From assembly GCA_050117725.1 (NCBI GenBank), contig JASFME010000073.1:1-9531 (forward strand): DNA of 9,531 bases. Reading direction: 5' to 3'. This stretch comes from JASFJH01 sp050117725. Its GTDB lineage: Bacteria > Pseudomonadota > Gammaproteobacteria > AKS1. Below are positions 5,792-9,531 of this stretch, one piece after another; positions within the stretch are counted from its first letter, which is position 1; each line of letters starts with the position of its first letter. Made by a program: the position numbers and the translations under genes. Under the pieces are notes generated by a model. The model did not search any database, was not told the DNA's origin, and saw only the letters and a list, made by a program, of their open reading frames with translations.

Positions 5792-6643
5792 ATGCGCATT
5801 GACCTGCACAGCCATTCTACCGTGTCCGACGGCACGCTCACGCCTGCCGCGCTGGTTGCGCACGCCCGCGCGCAAAATCTGGATGTACTGGCACTGACCG
5901 ACCATGATGTGGTGGATGGTATTCAGGCCGCTCAACAAGCAGCGGGGAGTGCGCTGTACATTGTGCCGGGCGTCGAGATTTCCGTGAGCTGGCGTGGCCA
6001 GACCGTACACATCGTGGGGCTGCATGTCGACCCCGAACATCCCGGTTTATTGCAAGGCTTGGCCGGCTTGCGCGAGTTTCGTGTCTGGCGGGCACAGGAG
6101 ATCGCGCGGCGGCTGGCGAAAAAAGGCGTGCCGGGCGCGCTCGAAGGTGCACAGGCCTGGGCAAGCGGTAGCCTGATCGGCCGCACCCATTTTGCCCGGT
6201 TCCTGGTCGAACATGGCTATTGTGAATCGCTGCGCGAGGTCTTCAAACGCTACCTCGTGCGCGGCAAGCCCGGTTACGTGCCCGGCCAGTGGGCCAGCCT
6301 TGAAGACGCGGTCGGCTGGATCCGTGACGCCGGCGGGGTGGCAGTGATCGCGCACCCGGCCCGCTACCGGCTCACCGCGACGCGCCTGCGTGCCCTGATC
6401 GCTGACTTCCAGGCGTGTGGCGGCGAGGGCTTAGAGGTCGTCTCCGGCAGCCACAGCCGTGACGAGGTACTGGCTATGGCGGAGCACAGCCGACGTCATG
6501 GCCTGTTGGCCTCGTGCGGTTCGGACTATCACGGCCCGGAAAACCCGTGGGTCGAACTGGGCCGGCTGGCAGCCTTGCCCGAAGACCTCGTACCGGTCTG
6601 GCACAGCCCGAACTGGCGTGGTCCGGTCGAGGCAGCTGTATGA
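5792..6643 (+). CDS. rnm: PHP-family phosphoesterase, RNase AM / 3',5'-nucleoside bisphosphate phosphatase
   Basis: Cytoplasmic metal-dependent phosphoesterase orthologous to E. coli Rnm (YciV, formerly TrpH). That enzyme trims 5' ends of RNAs, including 5S and 23S rRNA precursors, and hydrolyses nucleoside 3',5'-bisphosphates. The PHP metal ligands are all visible: DLHSHS with His6 and His8, Asp13, TDHD (36-39), Glu62 in GVEIS, His73 in HIVGL, His188 in IAHP, and D-Y-H (245-247). PGALEGAQ (114-121) and GRTHFARFLV (130-139) are landmarks of this subfamily. The 283-residue length is close to the E. coli protein. The frame is open further upstream (to 5690), but that part runs through the promoter and antisense to the neighbouring gene, so MRIDLHSH is chosen. 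No ribosome site is visible. The gene overlaps yciO by ATGA. Confidence 0.92.
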   Translation: MRIDLHSHSTVSDGTLTPAALVAHARAQNLDVLALTDHDVVDGIQAAQQAAGSALYIVPGVEISVSWRGQTVHIVGLHVDPEHPGLLQGLAGLREFRVWRAQEIARRLAKKGVPGALEGAQAWASGSLIGRTHFARFLVEHGYCESLREVFKRYLVRGKPGYVPGQWASLEDAVGWIRDAGGVAVIAHPARYRLTATRLRALIADFQACGGEGLEVVSGSHSRDEVLAMAEHSRRHGLLASCGSDYHGPENPWVELGRLAALPEDLVPVWHSPNWRGPVEAAV

Positions 6644-7260
6644 GCCAGTATTTTGTGATTCATCCGGACAACCCGCAGCGGCGCCTGATCCGCCAGGCGG
6701 TGGATATCATCCGTGATGGGGGCCTGATCGCCTATCCGACCGACTCGAGCTATGCGCTGGGCTGTCAAATTGGCGATAAAACAGCGATGGAACGCCTGCG
6801 CGCGATTCGTCGTGTCAGCAAACGGCATAACTTCACGCTGCTCTGCCGTGATTTGTCCGAGATCGCGACCTATGCTCGGGTCGATAACACCAGTTACCGT
6901 CTGCTCAAGCAGCTCACACCCGGCCCCTATACCTTCATCTTCAAGGCGACACGCGAGGTGCCGCGCCGCCTCCAGCACGAAAAACGCAAGACCATCGGTA
7001 TTCGCGTGCCGGATAACGCGATTGCCCTGATGCTGCTCGAGGAACTCGGTGAACCCCTCATGAGCTCGACGCTGATCCTGCCGGGTGACGAACTGCCGAT
7101 GATCGAGCCGGAGGAGATGCGCGACAGAATCGGGCAACAGCTGGATTTGATCATCGACGGTGGCCACTGCGGTTTTGAACCGAGCACAGTGATTGATCTG
7201 AGCGGAGATCTGCCTACCGTAATACGCGAGGGCAGGGGTGAAGTACCCAATCTGGAATAA
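6640..7260 (+). CDS. yciO: Sua5/YciO/YrdC family protein YciO
   Basis: A 206-residue protein, the same length as E. coli YciO and aligning with it along its whole length from memory: MSQYFVIHPDNPQRRLI (1-17), YPTDSSYALGC (32-42), PGPYTFIFKAT (94-104), KRKTIGIRVPDN (115-126) and STVIDLS (182-188). The fold is that of the TsaC/Sua5 L-threonylcarbamoyl-AMP synthases, which make the precursor of t6A in tRNA. YciO itself is not the essential t6A enzyme in E. coli, so its substrate role is less certain. The ATG overlaps the TGA of rnm by 4 bases, giving likely translational coupling. The open frame extends upstream to 6514 inside rnm but lacks family similarity there. An A+T-rich spacer follows, with no clear terminator. 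Confidence 0.94.
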   Translation: MSQYFVIHPDNPQRRLIRQAVDIIRDGGLIAYPTDSSYALGCQIGDKTAMERLRAIRRVSKRHNFTLLCRDLSEIATYARVDNTSYRLLKQLTPGPYTFIFKATREVPRRLQHEKRKTIGIRVPDNAIALMLLEELGEPLMSSTLILPGDELPMIEPEEMRDRIGQQLDLIIDGGHCGFEPSTVIDLSGDLPTVIREGRGEVPNLE

Positions 7261-7362
7261 CTTTAACTAATCTATGCAATATATTGTTAATTAAGCAATA
7301 TTTTGAGAAAAAAGAATCGGCGTTTTCCGCGCGTGCGGCTCCCCGCAGGCGGTCAAACACGC
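7261..7362. other. A+T-rich then G+C-rich spacer after yciO
   Basis: No gene is visible here. Bases 7261-7316 are strongly A+T-rich and contain two short self-complementary runs, CAATATATTG (7277-7286) and TTAATTAA (7287-7294). A G+C-rich stretch follows with a possible small stem, CCGC (7327-7330) with GCGG (7335-7338). The A+T-rich part might act as an upstream promoter element for trpS or as a protein-binding site. No known operator is recognised. Confidence 0.4.
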
Positions 7363-7368
7363 TATAAT
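7363..7368 (+). promoter_or_regulatory. trpS: -10 element of the trpS promoter
   Basis: A perfect TATAAT lies at 7363-7368, but no good -35 is found 16-18 bases upstream, where the sequence is C-rich. Transcription would start near 7375, leaving a leader of about 120 bases before the trpS start. A promoter here would uncouple trpS-scpA from rnm-yciO. Confidence 0.5.
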
Positions 7369-7410
7369 TGCTGAATTCAGGATGTCATGTTCGGCATAAC
7401 AACCATGCAG

Positions 7411-7432
7411 GCCCGTACCGTGAGGTACCGGC
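7411..7432 (+). promoter_or_regulatory. GNRA-capped hairpin in the trpS leader
   Basis: GTACC (7415-7419) and GGTAC (7424-7428) pair around the loop GTGA, a GNRA tetraloop. Beyond a single C-C mismatch (7414/7429), three more pairs follow (GCC 7411-7413 with GGC 7430-7432). It sits about 65 bases before the ribosome site. No known riboswitch class is recognised, and the leader holds no Trp-rich small ORF that would suggest attenuation. Confidence 0.4.
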
Positions 7433-7485
7433 TGGATAATGTGAATCGCAACTCTCGCGCCCGGATCGGCGGCGGGGGTCTCGCT

Positions 7486-7494
7486 AAGGGAGGT
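7486..7494 (+). promoter_or_regulatory. trpS: strong ribosome binding site that decides the trpS start
   Basis: AAGGGAGGT at 7486-7494 is the strongest Shine-Dalgarno sequence in the window. GGAGG (7489-7493) ends 4 bases before an in-frame TTG at 7498 and 13 bases before the ATG at 7507, so spacing favours TTG or leaves ATG at the far limit. Confidence 0.7.
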
Positions 7495-7497
7495 CAT

Positions 7498-8715
7498 TTG
7501 AGTTCCATGCCCGCGCAGCAGGGCCGTGTCTTGTCAGGCATGCGGCCTACTGGCCAGTTACACCTGGGCCATTACCACGGGGTGTTGAAAAACTGGGTAA
7601 GTCTGCAGCACGAATACGAGTGCTTTTTCTTTGTCGCAGACTGGCACGCCCTGACCACGCATTACGAAGACCCATCCGTCATTGCCGACAGTGTCTGGGA
7701 CATGGTTATCGACTGGCTGGCCTGTGGCGTCAACCCGGGCAATGCTACATTGTTCGTGCAGTCGCGTGTGCCCGAGCATGCCGAGTTGCACCTGCTGCTG
7801 TCGATGATGACGCCCTTGAGCTGGCTCGAACGTGTGCCAAGTTACAAGGACCAGCAGGAAAAGCTCAAGGATCGTGACCTGAATACCTACGGCTTCCTCG
7901 GTTATCCCTTGCTGCAAAGCGCCGATATCCTCATCTATCGCGCCACCCAGGTACCGGTCGGTGAAGACCAGGTGGCGCATGTCGAACTGACCCGCGAGGT
8001 CGCCAGACGCTTTAATCACCTGTATGGGCGCGAGCCTGATTTCGAGGCCAACGCCGAACAGGCGATGAAGAAAATGGGCAAGAAGAACGCAAAGCTGTAC
8101 AGGGAATTACGTCGTCGTTACCAGGAGCAGGGTGATCACGAGGCGATTGAAACCGCGCATGCCTTGCTGGAACGTCAGCAAAATATCACGCTGGCCGATC
8201 GTGAACGGCTGTTTGGTTACCTGGAAGGCGCCGGCAAGATTATTCTGCCCGAACCGCACTCGCTACTGACACCGACCTCGAAAATGCCGGGGCTCGATGG
8301 ACAAAAAATGTCGAAGTCGTATAACAATACGATCTCCCTGCGCGAGGAACCCTCGGCGGTGGAACAGAAGCTGCGTACCATGCCTACCGATCCCAACCGC
8401 GTGCGTCGCACCGACCCGGGTGATCCGGACAAGTGCCCGGTGTGGCCATTGCACGAGGTGTACTCGGATGACAAGACCCGTGAATGGGTACAGGAAGGAT
8501 GTCGCACTGCCGGTATCGGCTGTATTGATTGCAAGGGCCCGGTGATCGAGGCGGTACTGGCCGAGCAGGCGCCTATACATGAACGCGCCCGGGAATTTAC
8601 CGACAACCCCGAACTGGTTCGCGGTATTATCAAGGAAGGTAACGAGCGAGCCCGTGATCTGGCCCGCGAGACTCTCGATGAAGTCAGGCATGCGATGGGA
8701 CTGGCCTACCGATAG
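7498..8715 (+). CDS. trpS: tryptophanyl-tRNA synthetase, long form with insertion and four-cysteine motif
   Basis: Class I aminoacyl-tRNA synthetase that charges tRNA-Trp. Numbering is from the TTG at 7498 (405 residues; 402 from the ATG at 7507). RVLSGMRPTGQLHLGH carries the HIGH-type motif HLGH at 22-25, and KMSKS is at 270-274. VPVGEDQVAHVELTREVARR (152-171) is the typical Trp-site region. Between NHLYG (173-177) and KMSKS there are 92 residues against about 25 in E. coli TrpS, giving an insertion of about 67 residues that is charged and helical. Cys313, Cys335, Cys342 and Cys345 have spacing C-x21-C-x6-C-x2-C, close to the [4Fe-4S] site of Thermotoga maritima TrpRS. The open frame runs upstream to an ATG at 7387, but that extension crosses the leader hairpin and precedes the ribosome site. 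scpA follows after 12 bases. Confidence 0.94.
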   Translation: MSSMPAQQGRVLSGMRPTGQLHLGHYHGVLKNWVSLQHEYECFFFVADWHALTTHYEDPSVIADSVWDMVIDWLACGVNPGNATLFVQSRVPEHAELHLLLSMMTPLSWLERVPSYKDQQEKLKDRDLNTYGFLGYPLLQSADILIYRATQVPVGEDQVAHVELTREVARRFNHLYGREPDFEANAEQAMKKMGKKNAKLYRELRRRYQEQGDHEAIETAHALLERQQNITLADRERLFGYLEGAGKIILPEPHSLLTPTSKMPGLDGQKMSKSYNNTISLREEPSAVEQKLRTMPTDPNRVRRTDPGDPDKCPVWPLHEVYSDDKTREWVQEGCRTAGIGCIDCKGPVIEAVLAEQAPIHERAREFTDNPELVRGIIKEGNERARDLARETLDEVRHAMGLAYR

Positions 8716-8727
8716 GTGAAAAATACA

Positions 8728-9531
8728 ATGAGCGACAACGAACAGGCCAACGAACCACAGACCAGCACGCCGCAACAGGGTGAAATGCCGTTTGCCATTG
8801 TGCAGGGCGAACAGTTCACGCAGATGCCGCAGGACCTCTATATTCCACCGGATGCACTGGAAATCTTCCTTGATGCCTTCGAGGGTCCGCTCGACCTGTT
8901 GTTGTACCTGATCCGCAAGCAGAATCTGGATATTCTGGATATCCCGATCGCCGACATCACGCACCAGTACGTCAAGTATGTCGAACTCATGGAGGAGTTG
9001 CGCTTCGAACTCGCAGCTGAATATCTCGTCATGGCCGCGATGCTTGCCGAGATCAAATCCCGCATGTTATTGCCGCGCCGCAGCGAAGAGGAGGAAGAGG
9101 GTGAAGACCCGCGTGCCGAACTGGTGCGTCGCTTGCAGGAGTACGAACGTTACAAGCAGGCTGCGGAAAACATCAACGAACTGCCGCGCATGAACCGCGA
9201 TACATTCAGCGTCGTCGTCAGCAACCCTGATGTCAAAGTCGTGCGCAAACCGCCGCAGGTCAACCTGCAGGACGTGTTACTCGCCTTTCGTGATGTGGTC
9301 AAGCGCGCCGAAATGTTTAACAACCATCATATTCAACTTGAACCGTTATCCGTGCGCGAACGTATGTCGAACGTGCTCGGTGCGGTGAGAACCGACAAGT
9401 TCACCGACTTCGCGGCGCTGTTTACACCCGAGGAAGGCAGGCAGGGTGTGGTTGTTACCCTGCTCGCGATCCTGGAGCTGCTGAAAGGCGCACTGATCGA
9501 GATGGTGCAAAACGAACCGTTTGGCCCGATT
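8728..9531 (+). CDS. scpA: segregation and condensation protein A (3' end cut off)
   Basis: Kleisin subunit of the Smc-ScpAB condensin, which compacts and segregates the chromosome in the nucleoid. ScpA bridges the Smc heads through its two ends and binds ScpB in the middle. The 268 visible codons run to the window edge without a stop. Residues 1-40 are a polar, probably disordered N-terminal extension. The kleisin core begins at about 45, with FEGPLDLLLYLIRKQ at 51-65, DIPIADIT (71-78) and EYLVMAAMLAEIKSRMLLP at 98-116. An acidic run EEEEE (120-124, after S119) follows. The C-terminal winged-helix region starts near 203 and includes VTLLAILELLKGALIE (243-258). Judged by usual family length, only a few residues are missing. 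AGGTGA at 8714-8719 lies 8 bases before the ATG, overlapping the trpS stop, so the two are very probably cotranscribed. Confidence 0.94.
   Translation, partial: MSDNEQANEPQTSTPQQGEMPFAIVQGEQFTQMPQDLYIPPDALEIFLDAFEGPLDLLLYLIRKQNLDILDIPIADITHQYVKYVELMEELRFELAAEYLVMAAMLAEIKSRMLLPRRSEEEEEGEDPRAELVRRLQEYERYKQAAENINELPRMNRDTFSVVVSNPDVKVVRKPPQVNLQDVLLAFRDVVKRAEMFNNHHIQLEPLSVRERMSNVLGAVRTDKFTDFAALFTPEEGRQGVVVTLLAILELLKGALIEMVQNEPFGPI

Noticed and set aside
5728..5841. Upstream extension of the uncharacterised reverse gene to an ATG at 5839-5841
   Set aside because: It would run through the divergent promoter and the start of rnm, and the added residues have no coherent pattern.
6529..7167. 212-codon open frame on the minus strand inside rnm and yciO
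   Set aside because: It is entirely antisense to well-identified genes, with no ribosome site or recognisable motif.
7277..7301. A+T-rich palindromes after yciO as a terminator or FNR-type operator
   Set aside because: There is no G+C stem or following T run, and the sequence does not match the TTGAT-N4-ATCAA pattern. Short palindromes are expected in such A+T-rich DNA.
7382..7399. Five-codon mini-ORF (MSCSA) in the trpS leader as a possible attenuator peptide
   Set aside because: It has no Trp codon, and no competing terminator hairpin with a T run follows it.
7387..7497. N-terminal extension of trpS from the ATG at 7387
   Set aside because: The extra residues are unlike TrpS, run through a hairpin, and lie before the strong ribosome site at 7486-7494, so this region is better read as leader.
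8263..8964. 233-codon open frame on the minus strand across trpS and scpA
   Set aside because: It is antisense to two clearly recognisable genes, crosses their junction, and shows no family-like pattern. It is a by-product of G+C-rich codon use.

Overview
The window looks like a chromosomal segment of a gammaproteobacterium, probably one of the early-branching, often sulfur-oxidising lineages. This is an inference from gene content: the yciB, yciI, rnm (yciV) and yciO genes are close to their Escherichia coli counterparts, but scpA is present, which is typical of gammaproteobacteria that use Smc-ScpAB rather than MukBEF. I see no prophage, insertion sequence, CRISPR array, tRNA or rRNA. No gene-free stretch exceeds about 240 bases.

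Layout: (1) Bases 2-43 are the last 13 codons of an upstream gene. (2) Bases 191-2763 hold three forward genes with their own spacers: an A+T-rich SulP anion transporter with a STAS domain, a half-length GDT1/UPF0016 membrane protein, and a 100-residue coiled-coil protein of the sll1863 type. (3) Bases 2824-5727 form a compact reverse-strand operon: an uncharacterised helical protein, yciB, yciI, bolA and a lipoprotein PpiC-type prolyl isomerase. (4) A 64-base divergent promoter region (5728-5791) separates that operon from the forward operon rnm-yciO-trpS-scpA, which runs off the right edge inside scpA.

How the genes fit: rnm and yciO overlap by ATGA and are probably translationally coupled. 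trpS has its own likely promoter and a leader of about 120 bases, and it is followed closely by scpA. The reverse operon joins envelope functions (YciB, the prolyl isomerase lipoprotein) with BolA, an iron-sulfur and stress-linked protein. The three left-hand genes look like independent transport and stress units. The A+T-rich sulP differs sharply in composition from the right half of the window.

Most worth a second look: a perfect 15-bp inverted repeat with a 2-base centre inside the coiled-coil gene; a four-cysteine motif in TrpS spaced almost as in the [4Fe-4S] site of Thermotoga maritima TrpRS, combined with a helical insertion of about 67 residues; overlapping divergent -10 elements that would give rnm a near-leaderless mRNA; and the single-repeat GDT1 protein. 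I found no convincing wholly new multi-gene system. Most of the window is conserved housekeeping context.
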